Of a stretch of 64,000 bases of DNA, positions 51,882-60,500 are shown in pieces. Position numbers and translations under genes: made by a program. This DNA comes from Cloacibacterium sp. TD35 (lineage in GTDB: Bacteria > Bacteroidota > Bacteroidia > Flavobacteriales > Weeksellaceae), in assembly GCF_028864635.1 (NCBI RefSeq), contig NZ_CP104850.1:1370001-1434000 (forward strand), in the 5' to 3' direction. A model generated the notes under the pieces. It saw only the letters and a program-made list of their open reading frames with translations, searched no databases and was not told the origin of the DNA. Numbering within the stretch: the first letter of the stretch is position 1; each line of letters begins with the position of its first letter.

Positions 51882-52919
51882 ATGACAAAATCCGTAGAGT
51901 ATATTATCGTAGGAGATGGTTATGCAGCAATGTTTTTAGCGCATCAATTCATTAAAAATAATATATCATTTTTACTTTTTACCGAAGGCAAAAAGAGTGC
52001 ATCAATGGTTTCTGCTGGGATGATAAATCCTGCGGTTCTTAAACGTTTTACCACGTTTTGGCTGGCGCAGCAGCAAATAGATTCTCTTAAAAATACCATG
52101 ACCGAAATTGAACAATATACAAGGCATAATTACCTGATAGAAAAGCCTATTCTAAGAGTTTTTCATGACGAAAAAGAAAAAGAATTATGGCTGAAAAAAT
52201 CAGATGACAATAACTTGAAACCATTTCTTTCCAAAGATTTTATAAAACTTAATTCTGTCAAAAATCCATTTGAATGTGGAGTAGTGAATCAATCCGCTCG
52301 GTTAGATGTAAGAGGTTTTTTCACAGATATGATGAACTTTTTAGAAAGTCAAAATTATCTTATCAAAGAAAAATTTGATTATAAATTATTGAAACCAAAT
52401 GATTCTACCTACAAAGATATTTCGTTTAAAAAAATAATCTTTGCCGAAGGAATGGCGGTCAAAGAAAACCCATTTTTCGCAGAAATCCCTGTACATCAGA
52501 ATAAAGGCCATCATTTAGAAGTTCAACTTTCTGTCCCTTTAGAAGATGGGTTTACGATCAAAAAGAAGCATTTTATTTTCCCATTAAACAACGGGAATTA
52601 TTACTATGGCGGAACGTATGACCGTGAACAAATCCATCATAAAATAGACGATGCTGCGGTAGAAAAACTCACAAATGCTTTAGGAGAGTTTTATCCTCAT
52701 GATTTCGAAGTAAAAGAGGTGAAATTTGGCTTCAGACCTACAGTTAAAGATAGAAGGCCTATTTTAGGAAATCATCCTGAATTTGGTAATTTATATGTAT
52801 TTAATGGATTGGGAGCAAGAGGAATTCTCAATGGAAATTATTTCTCCATTAACCTATACCATCATTTAGAAAACGGTGAAGAAATTCATCCAGAAGTAGA
52901 TTTAAAAAGATTTCAATAA
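51882..52919 (+). CDS. FAD-dependent oxidoreductase, DAO family
   Basis: A 345-residue cytosolic flavoprotein. The N-terminal dinucleotide-binding strand is EYIIVGDGYAAMFLAHQF, where the third glycine of GxGxxG is Ala. MVSAGMINPAV near 45-55 and a C-terminal FNGLGARGILNG near 306-317 match the D-amino-acid-oxidase/glycine-oxidase superfamily. Substrate is unknown. It often follows gldN in flavobacteria but lies behind a terminator, so it is probably transcribed separately. Confidence 0.83.
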   Translation: MTKSVEYIIVGDGYAAMFLAHQFIKNNISFLLFTEGKKSASMVSAGMINPAVLKRFTTFWLAQQQIDSLKNTMTEIEQYTRHNYLIEKPILRVFHDEKEKELWLKKSDDNNLKPFLSKDFIKLNSVKNPFECGVVNQSARLDVRGFFTDMMNFLESQNYLIKEKFDYKLLKPNDSTYKDISFKKIIFAEGMAVKENPFFAEIPVHQNKGHHLEVQLSVPLEDGFTIKKKHFIFPLNNGNYYYGGTYDREQIHHKIDDAAVEKLTNALGEFYPHDFEVKEVKFGFRPTVKDRRPILGNHPEFGNLYVFNGLGARGILNGNYFSINLYHHLENGEEIHPEVDLKRFQ

Positions 52920-52920
52920 A

Positions 52921-52947
52921 AAATCCGCAATAGTTTGCGGATTTTTT
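52921..52947 (+). terminator. Terminator after the FAD oxidoreductase
   Basis: A 10-bp perfect stem (arms 52921-52930 and 52935-52944, TAGT loop) followed by T abuts the 3' end of the convergent tRNA-Ser. Confidence 0.85.
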
Positions 52948-52948
52948 G

Positions 52949-53035
52949 CAGAAAGGAAGGGATTCGAACCCTCGATACAGTTACCCGTATACTACCTTTC
53001 CAGGGTAGCTCCTTCAACCACTCGGACACCTTTCT
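52949..53035 (-). tRNA. tRNA-Ser (anticodon GGA)
   Basis: An 87-base class II tRNA on the minus strand: acceptor AGAAAGG pairs with CCTTTCT, discriminator G, anticodon loop CTGGAAA, long variable arm and T arm GGGTTCGAATCCC. The discriminator G and long variable arm fit serine. Confidence 0.96.
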
Positions 53036-53046
53036 TTTTCAGATGG

Positions 53047-53054
53047 CAAAGGTA
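53047..53054 (-). promoter_or_regulatory. -7 box for tRNA-Ser
   Basis: The minus strand reads TACCTTTG (TAnnTTTG), ending 12 bases before the mature 5' end of tRNA-Ser. Confidence 0.6.
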
Positions 53055-53058
53055 GAAT

Positions 53059-54084
53059 TTATTCTTCAATTTCCGAAATTTCTCCGCGCAGATTTTTCTT
53101 GAAATTTTCTGCAAAATTTCTTGAATAATTCGGGTTATCGATTAAATGCATTGCCTTTGCTAAGGCACTTTCGGCAGTGATGTCATGACCGCTTATTGCG
53201 CCTATCTTTTTGAAAATATTACTGTTATTATATTTCCCGATGCTTATTCCACCAGAAACACATTGAGAAATCACTACGACTTCAGTTCCGTTATTTCTGA
53301 TTTTTTGAAGCACTTCTTCCGTTTTTTTATTGCTAAAAATCGTTCCAGAACCAAAAACTTGAAGAATTAAAACCTTGATTTGAGAAATTTGTGGTAAACT
53401 TTCTAAATTGATTCCAGGGAAAATTCTCCATAAAAGAATGCTGTCATTCAAATGTAAATCTACTGAAAAATCTTCTTGATGAGGCGTTCTGTACAGCATG
53501 GCTTCTTCCACCTTCAAGTGAACACCAGATTCTCCTAAAATAGGGTAATTTGGACTGATAAATGCATCGAAATTCTCAGCAGAATATTTTAAACAACGGT
53601 TTCCTCTCAATAATTTATATTCGAAATAGAGCGCCACTTCTTGTACCACCGCTTCATCATTTTGATATAAACTCGCATAATAAAGACTGGTAAGCAAATT
53701 TTCTTTGGCATCAGTTCTTAAATCTCCGATTGGCAATTGCGAACCAGTCAAAATCACAGGTTTTCTTAAATTTTTGAGCATGAAACTTAGCGCAGAAGCA
53801 GTGTAAGCCATCGTATCTGTTCCGTGAAGAATTAAAAATCCATCAAAATTGTGATAATTTTTCTCAATTAATTGAGCGATTTCCTTCCATTCTTTTGGCC
53901 CAACATCTGATGAATCCAAAGGTTCTGAAAACTGATGAACGCTTACTTCGCATTCAAGCAGATTCATCTCTGGGATTTTATTGAAAATATGATTGAAATC
54001 AAAAGCGCGAAGACTATTGGTTTCATAATCTTTCTCCATTCCGATGGTTCCGCCTGTGTATATGATGAGGACTTTTCTTTTCAT
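53059..54084 (-). CDS. ansA: Type I (cytosolic) L-asparaginase
   Basis: The 341-residue enzyme hydrolyses asparagine to aspartate and ammonia. The first catalytic Thr lies in IYTGGTIGM near residues 8-16, and the second in LHGTDTMAYTASALSF near 86-101 with the Thr-Asp pair. A Lys follows in GSQLP...DAKENL. There is no signal peptide, matching the AnsA cytosolic type rather than the periplasmic AnsB. This enzyme and the glycosylasparaginase at 5240 are unrelated folds. It is transcribed alone. Confidence 0.92.
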   Translation of the reverse strand: MKRKVLIIYTGGTIGMEKDYETNSLRAFDFNHIFNKIPEMNLLECEVSVHQFSEPLDSSDVGPKEWKEIAQLIEKNYHNFDGFLILHGTDTMAYTASALSFMLKNLRKPVILTGSQLPIGDLRTDAKENLLTSLYYASLYQNDEAVVQEVALYFEYKLLRGNRCLKYSAENFDAFISPNYPILGESGVHLKVEEAMLYRTPHQEDFSVDLHLNDSILLWRIFPGINLESLPQISQIKVLILQVFGSGTIFSNKKTEEVLQKIRNNGTEVVVISQCVSGGISIGKYNNSNIFKKIGAISGHDITAESALAKAMHLIDNPNYSRNFAENFKKNLRGEISEIEE

Positions 54085-54170
54085 GTAAAATTTTCTTTTT
54101 TGTAGAATTTTTCAGACTTTAAAGTTAAAAATTTAAAGTTAATTTCTAAAATATTTTGCAATTTTGCCAA

Positions 54171-54836
54171 ATGATTCCTAAAAACAGACTTCAAGAAACT
54201 TTTGATTATTTGAAACAATTTCTTACCGATGAAAGATTGAGCAAAATAGAGTATTTTTCTCAGGAAAGTTCAGATTTTGTACTTCCCGTGATGGAAGATG
54301 TGTATCAGTTCCGTAATGCAGCAGCGATTGTAAGAAGTGTAGAAGCGTGTGGTTTTCATCATGTGGTTGCATTGGAAGAAGAAAATGTGTTCAATCCAAA
54401 TTTGAAGGTAACAAAAGGTGCAGAAACTTGGGTGAAAGTTGAAAAAATGCCCAATAATTTATATTCTTTAAAGGAAATCAAAAACAGAGGGTATAAAATT
54501 TTGGCGGTTTCTCCAGAGAATAACGCGACTATGTTACCTGATTACGAAGTAAAAGAACCAATTGCTTTGGTTTTCGGGACTGAGTTGGAAGGCGTTTCAG
54601 ATGAAATTTTAGATTTTGCAGACGAAACTTTGGCAATTCCCATGTATGGTTTTACTAAGAGTTTTAATGTGTCTGTTGCCGCTGCAATTTGCATGTACGA
54701 ATTGAAGCAAAAGCTTATGAAATCTGGAATTGATTACAAACTTTCTGAAGAAAAATTACTGGAAATGAAAATCAGATGGACAGTAAATTCTATAAGAAGT
54801 GGCGAAGAACTTTTGGAAAGATTTTTGAAAATTTAA
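54171..54836 (+). CDS. TrmH-family tRNA/rRNA 2'-O-methyltransferase (SpoU)
   Basis: A 221-residue SPOUT methyltransferase. It has the three SpoU motifs: FRNAAAIVRSVEACGFHHV (residues about 47-65, with the catalytic Asn/Arg), ALVFGTELEGVSDEIL near 141-156, and IPMYGFTKSFNVSVAAAICMYEL near 163-185. The substrate may be tRNA G18, as in TrmH, but other rRNA sites are possible. An in-frame TTG at 54156 would add five residues; the ATG at 54171 is preferred. It is convergent with rsmE with a 6-base gap. Confidence 0.88.
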   Translation: MIPKNRLQETFDYLKQFLTDERLSKIEYFSQESSDFVLPVMEDVYQFRNAAAIVRSVEACGFHHVVALEEENVFNPNLKVTKGAETWVKVEKMPNNLYSLKEIKNRGYKILAVSPENNATMLPDYEVKEPIALVFGTELEGVSDEILDFADETLAIPMYGFTKSFNVSVAAAICMYELKQKLMKSGIDYKLSEEKLLEMKIRWTVNSIRSGEELLERFLKI

Positions 54837-54842
54837 TTTAAA

Positions 54843-55541
54843 TTATTCACTAATAGATTTATTATAATTCCACGCGGCTACGAAAATCCCTGCGGTTTCT
54901 GTTCTTAATCTTTGATGTCCAAGAGAAACAGCTTTAATGCCTTTTTCGGCTAACATTTTAATTTCTTTTTCAGAAAAATCACCTTCTGGACCAATCAGAA
55001 AAGTAGGATTGGCCAATTCTGGAATTTCACTAAGGTTGATGCGTTCAAAAGCAACATCGCAATGCGCCACAAAAGTCATTTCCGGATTTACATTTTTAAT
55101 AAAATCTGATAATTTCGTAACATCATTAATTTTTGGAAAAAAGAATCTTAAACTTTGTTTAGAAGCTGCAACAGATTGTTTTCTAAGCTTTTCGATGTTC
55201 AGATTTTTACGTTCTGTTTTTTCAGTATTCAGAATAGTTATCTCCGAAATGCCCATTTCTGTTGCTTTTTCAACAAAAAATTCAATTCTGTCGATGTTTT
55301 TGGTAGGTGCAATCGCAATATGCAATTGTCTGGTAAGTTTCGGGAAATATTCTTGAACTTCCGTAACGTTCAGATTGACTTTTTTTCCTTCAAAAATGAG
55401 ATTTCCTTTGGCGAGATTTCCTTTTCCGTCTGTCACGAAGATTTCCTCACCTTCTTTCATACGAAGAACTTTCACGATGTGCTGTTGCTCTTCGTCATTA
55501 ATTTTTACATCGGGGATAATTTCGCCAAAGAAAAGTTTCAT
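54843..55541 (-). CDS. rsmE: 16S rRNA m3U1498 methyltransferase RsmE
   Basis: The 232-residue protein has an N-terminal PUA-like domain (FFGEIIPD...HIVKVLRMKEGEEI) and a SPOUT domain with FLIGPEGDFSEKEI near 181-194 and LGHQRLRTETAGIFVAAW near 206-223, the RsmE signatures. It methylates U1498 in the ribosome decoding region. It starts 4 bases after the DUF808 gene, so the two are co-transcribed. Confidence 0.93.
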   Translation of the reverse strand: MKLFFGEIIPDVKINDEEQQHIVKVLRMKEGEEIFVTDGKGNLAKGNLIFEGKKVNLNVTEVQEYFPKLTRQLHIAIAPTKNIDRIEFFVEKATEMGISEITILNTEKTERKNLNIEKLRKQSVAASKQSLRFFFPKINDVTKLSDFIKNVNPEMTFVAHCDVAFERINLSEIPELANPTFLIGPEGDFSEKEIKMLAEKGIKAVSLGHQRLRTETAGIFVAAWNYNKSISE

Positions 55542-55545
55542 TTTT

Positions 55546-56427
55546 TTATTTTTTGAACAGTGAAATAATTTTTTTTACTAAAGTAATCACCAATACCATG
55601 ATGATACCGCCTAAAATTCCAGCGCCAAATTCATTGACAATAGCAGGTGTAGGTAAATCTTCAACCAAATGATGTAAATATTCTACGTTGTGAAGAAAAA
55701 TTCCACCAGCAACTAATAGTAAAGCAATAGTACCTACTACTCCTAAAATTTTAATTACCCAAGGCAACATATTGATAAGCAATTGCCCTAGATTAAACAA
55801 AATACCACCTTCTTTTTTAGACTTTTTTTGCAGTTTGTAACCAGCATCATCCATTCTTACAATTAAAGCTACAATTCCGTAAACGCCAACTGTTGCTATA
55901 ATTGAAACTAAAGTTACAGTGAGAATTTGTTGCAATAGGGGTTGATCTAATGCTGAACTTAGTGCAATAATTACAATTTCTAAAGACAAAATAAAATCGG
56001 TGGTAATAGCAGATTTTACTTTTGCTTTCTCAGCTGCGATAGGATCATCCATCACATCTAATGCTTCTTCGTGTTCTGTTTTGTAATCGTTTTTATGGAA
56101 AAAATATTCAATTATTTTTTCTACACCTTCATATGCTAAATATAGACCTCCTATTACTAGAATCACTTTTATGGCAATAGGGAATAGCCAGTTTAGTAAA
56201 AATATAATGGGTAAAATAATTAACTTGTTAATAAAAGAGCCTTTGGTGATAGCCCAAAGTACAGGTAATTCTCTAGAAGAAAGGAAGCCAGTTGCTTTTT
56301 CAGCATTTACAGCCAAATCATCCCCTAAAATTCCTGCAGTTTTTTTGGTTGCCAGTTTTGTAGTCATTGCTACATCGTCCATTAATGCAGCGATATCATC
56401 TAAAATTGCAAAAAAGCCTGAAGCCAT
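55546..56427 (-). CDS. DUF808 family membrane protein
   Basis: A 293-residue inner-membrane protein. MASGFFAILDDIAALMDDVA at the start and KTAGILGDDLAVNAEKATGF near 29-48 are typical of the DUF808 (YedI) family. At least five hydrophobic helices follow (about 72-90, 98-113, 146-165, 172-192, 220-245, 262-287). The family function is unknown. It is coupled to rsmE by a 4-base gap. Confidence 0.88.
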   Translation of the reverse strand: MASGFFAILDDIAALMDDVAMTTKLATKKTAGILGDDLAVNAEKATGFLSSRELPVLWAITKGSFINKLIILPIIFLLNWLFPIAIKVILVIGGLYLAYEGVEKIIEYFFHKNDYKTEHEEALDVMDDPIAAEKAKVKSAITTDFILSLEIVIIALSSALDQPLLQQILTVTLVSIIATVGVYGIVALIVRMDDAGYKLQKKSKKEGGILFNLGQLLINMLPWVIKILGVVGTIALLLVAGGIFLHNVEYLHHLVEDLPTPAIVNEFGAGILGGIIMVLVITLVKKIISLFKK

Positions 56428-56487
56428 AAGTGTTTAGTTATGTGTTTTTTTAAAATTTCTATTTATACTTTTGTAATCTATTATTAA

Positions 56488-57504
56488 TTACATATCATAT
56501 CTTGCAGTTGCACTGGTTCTTAAATCTGTAAATTCTCCACGTTCGAATTTCAGTTTTGCCACCATGGCAATCATTGCTGCATTGTCTGTAGTGTATTCAA
56601 ATTTTGGGATGTAAACGTTCCATCCTAATTTTTCTACATTATTCTGCATGGCTTCTCTCAAACCAGAATTTGCAGAAACGCCGCCTGCAATCGCTACTTC
56701 TTTCACATCGTAATCTTTGGCCGCTTTTTCTAATTTTTTCATCAGAACATCGATTATGGTTTTTTGAACAGAAGCACAAAGATTTTCTACATTTTCTTGA
56801 ATGAAATTTGGGTTTTCTTTCAGTTGTTTTTGAAGAAAATATAAAACCGAAGTTTTAATTCCGCTGAATGAATAATCGTAGTTTTCGAGTTTAGGTTTTC
56901 CAAAAGTAAAAGCATCAGGATTTCCTAATTTAGCGAGTTTATCAATAATTGGACCTGCTGGATAATCAAGGCCCATGATTTTTCCGATTTTGTCAAAAGC
57001 TTCGCCAGCAGCATCGTCAATGGTTTTCCCGATGATTTCCATGTCGAAATAATCTTTTACCAAAACAATCATGGTATGTCCCCCAGAAACGGTAAGACAG
57101 AGAAATGGAAATTTGGGTGGCATCGGATTTGCATCTTCGATAAAATGGCAAAGAATATGCGCTTGAAGATGGTTAACTTCAATCAATGGAACATCTAAAC
57201 TCATCGCCAAAGATTTGGCAAAAGACGTTCCTACAAGCAGAGAGCCTAAAAGTCCAGGTCCGCGAGTAAATCCTATGGCAGAAATATCTTTTTGTTGTAT
57301 ATTTGCTTTAGTGAAGGATTTTTCCACTACAGGAATAATGTTTTGTTGGTGGGCTCTAGAAGCCAATTCTGGAACTACGCCACCATATTCTTGGTGTACA
57401 GTTTGATTTGCTGCTATATTAGAAAGGATTTTATTTCCGTTAATAATGGCAGCAGAAGTATCATCACAAGAAGATTCTATTCCTAAAATAATTGGTTCAT
57501 TCAT
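56488..57504 (-). CDS. tsaD: tRNA N6-adenosine threonylcarbamoyltransferase TsaD
   Basis: TsaD transfers threonylcarbamoyl to A37 of ANN-decoding tRNAs (t6A). The 338-residue protein starts MNEPIILGIESSCDDTS; an upstream in-frame ATG at 57552 would add 16 unlikely residues. It has the iron-binding HLQAHI motif near 109-114, ATP-binding SGGHTM near 135-140, DDAAGEAFDK near 158-167 and GGVSAN near 267-272. Its product is the substrate of MtaB encoded at 1082-2431. It is divergent from tamB, with 5 bases between the two start codons. Confidence 0.96.
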   Translation of the reverse strand: MNEPIILGIESSCDDTSAAIINGNKILSNIAANQTVHQEYGGVVPELASRAHQQNIIPVVEKSFTKANIQQKDISAIGFTRGPGLLGSLLVGTSFAKSLAMSLDVPLIEVNHLQAHILCHFIEDANPMPPKFPFLCLTVSGGHTMIVLVKDYFDMEIIGKTIDDAAGEAFDKIGKIMGLDYPAGPIIDKLAKLGNPDAFTFGKPKLENYDYSFSGIKTSVLYFLQKQLKENPNFIQENVENLCASVQKTIIDVLMKKLEKAAKDYDVKEVAIAGGVSANSGLREAMQNNVEKLGWNVYIPKFEYTTDNAAMIAMVAKLKFERGEFTDLRTSATARYDM

Positions 57505-57509
57505 AATTA

Positions 57510-60500
57510 ATGGCAAATTTAGAAAATAATAACTCCGAAAACAACAAACCAATTTCAGAAAAAGTTGGTGAAAAAATAACTGATGTTGCAGATGGCGTAA
57601 AACACACTATAGAACATCCTGTAGAAGCAGCCAAAGAAACTGTAGCTCAGGCTGTGGAAGATGTGCAAAAGTTTTCTTGGTGGGCCAAATTGTTTCTTTG
57701 GTTTGCTGCAATTGCATCTTTTTTGATTCTTACTTTTTTAATCATTATCAATCTTCCTGCAACCAAGGATTATGCAGCCAGTAGAGCTTTAGGCTTTCTA
57801 GAGCAAGATTTTGGGGTGAAAATTTCAAAAGAAAAAGTAGAAGTGAATATTCTAGGAGATGTTATTATACATGGCCTAAGAATTAAAGACGATAGAAATA
57901 ATGATTTAATCTATGCTAGGCAATTTAGAGCAGATTCTGACTGGTTATCTATCTTAAAAATTGGAAAATCCAGACAGCTTGATTTTTCTACATTGACGCT
58001 ATCTGAAGCAGAGGTAAAAGTAGTGACTTATAAAGGAGATTCTATTGATAACTTTGACCGATTTATTACCAAATTTGATGACGGAAAGCCAAGAGATCCC
58101 AAAAAACCTCCTTTCAAGCTCAATTCTAGGGTAGTTATTTTAAATTCTAAAATTTCTATCATCAACCAAAATTATGAAGGTGATGCAGGAAAATGGTTGC
58201 AGGCAGAAAATGTAAATCTTATTGCGCCGCATCTAAACATAGCAGGACCAGATATTACCGCCAGAATTAATAATTTTAGTTTTAAGACAAAAAGATGGGG
58301 GAAAGTACACACTTTAGATACTTTTTCTACAGATTTTTCTATGTCTAAGGAATTTTTGAGTTTAAAGGATTTAACACTTTATACCGATCATTCGCTTTTA
58401 CAAGGTGACCTTACTTTTCATTTAGATAAAGAAACCAAGTGGCAAGATTTTAATAATAAAGTAGTTTGGGAAATGAAAATGAAGCGCGGAAGTGCTGTTT
58501 CAGGCTATGATATTTCCTATTTTGCTACCAAATGGGATAATTATACCGCCATCAATCTTTCGGGAGAGATGAATGGACCGCTGAATAATTTCAGACTCAA
58601 TGATTTCCTTTTATCAGGAGAAAATGTAAATATTTATACGCCGAATACTAAGTTTAGAAATTTATTGAATGGGAATTTCAATATTGTAACCAATAATATT
58701 TCTACCAATTTTACTTATCCTGCTCTTCGAGCGATGGTTCCGAGTTTTGTTGCAGGAAAAATGAAAAACTTTGCAGACCCTTTCGGAAGAATTCAGTACA
58801 AAGGAGCGGTAGATGTTACGCCAAAAAGAGTTATTGCCAAAGGAAATGCCATTACAACTATTGGTAGGGCTACTGCAGATATTGTTTTGTCTGATATTGA
58901 CCAGCAAAATCCTCGATATGTTGGAGTTTTAGATGTAAATGATTTTAATACTTCTGCGATTACTAAAAACAATGCGGTTGGTTTAATTTCTGGGAGATTT
59001 GATGTAGATGGAAGAGGTTTTGATGTCAATACTCTGACTTTAAGAACCAAATCTAATATTTCTAAAATTGATATCACAGGAAAAACGATTAATAATCTAT
59101 ATCTAGACGGAACTCTTGATAAAAAACAATATAACGGTATCATCACCATCAATGATGAAGAAGCAAAAGGAAAAATAATTGGAAAAATAGACTTTTCTAC
59201 GCCAAGATTTTTTGCTGATATCAAAGGAAATATAGATTATCTTAATTTAAGTTATTTCGGAGTTCAAGGTAACGGGAAATCAGTTTTTAGTGGAAATGTA
59301 GAAGGTAAATTAGCATTCAAAGATTTGAATGATATGAATCTAGATGCGCAAATGAACAATGTAATTTTCTATGCAGGAGATCAAAAAATAGACGTTCCGA
59401 ATGGTAGCGTAAAAGCCTACTTCGAAAATGGCAATAGAATTGTAAATGCAGACATTCCGAATGTGGTAAAAGGAAACATTTCTGGAAAATATAATTTGGG
59501 AGATTTAGGAAATATGCTCCAAAATGGGTTTGATAAAATTTTGGTCGGAAATCCACAAAGAAGATTGTACAAAGGTCAACAGTTTACTTATAATTTTGAT
59601 GTGAGTCAAAAATTGGTGAATTATTTTGAACCGAATTTAAAAATTCCAGAAGGTGCTAAAATTGACGGTTCATATGACGGAAACACCAATGATTTAGTTC
59701 TGAACCTTAATTCGTCTTCGCTGAAATATATTTTAACTAAAAAACAAGAGATTTCTCAAGCAGACAGACTTTTGGCACAAGCAAATCCAGAATATAAATT
59801 AGACGAAAACAAGGTGACTAAAGATTCTGCGATGATTAATAATGTCATCATCAGAATCAATACGGCAAATCCTTCTGAGCAGATATTTGCCAATATTGGC
59901 AGGGTAGAATATAGCAAAAATGTATTGAGAGACGTTACGCTTACTGGTAGAAACGAGAATAATACATTGCTTCATTTGGCCGCGAATTTCAAACATGGAA
60001 CACTACAAGATGAAGAAAATGAATCCATGAAATCTTATGTCATAAACATTAACCAGGGCGTAGATCTCAATGGTGATTATGTTATAAAATTTGAGCCAAC
60101 AGAACTGAAATTGAACAATTTTATTTGGAATGTAGATACCTCACCAGAACTCAATCATAGTATAACTTATCGAAAAAAAACAGGTGATTTCCTCATCAAC
60201 AATCTTCGATTGTATTCTGATGAAAGCGAATTGTTTGTTAAGGAATCGACTTATAAAGATGCTAAAGATTTCACAGCAAATATAGATGTGAAAAATGTGG
60301 AAATTTCTAAAATCTTAGATTTATTGCCAAGTCAAAAAGGAAACCTTGATCTAAAAGGAATTGCCAATGGAAACATACAGTTGAAAATGAGCAAAACCAG
60401 CTTTGAACCTTTGATTGATTTAGAGATTAAAGACATTTTCTTGAGCGGAAAAAAAGTGGGAGATATGGTGATATCTGCTGATAATAGTGATCAACTTAAT

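Noticed and set aside
54937-55563. Overlapping plus-strand ORFs up to 139 codons opposite rsmE
   Set aside because: RsmE motifs are unmistakable on the minus strand, and the plus ORFs are Phe/Ser-rich antisense frames without recognisable domains.
58662-59224. Minus-strand ORF of 143 codons inside tamB
   Set aside because: Antisense to the continuous 1590-codon tamB frame; no independent evidence of coding.
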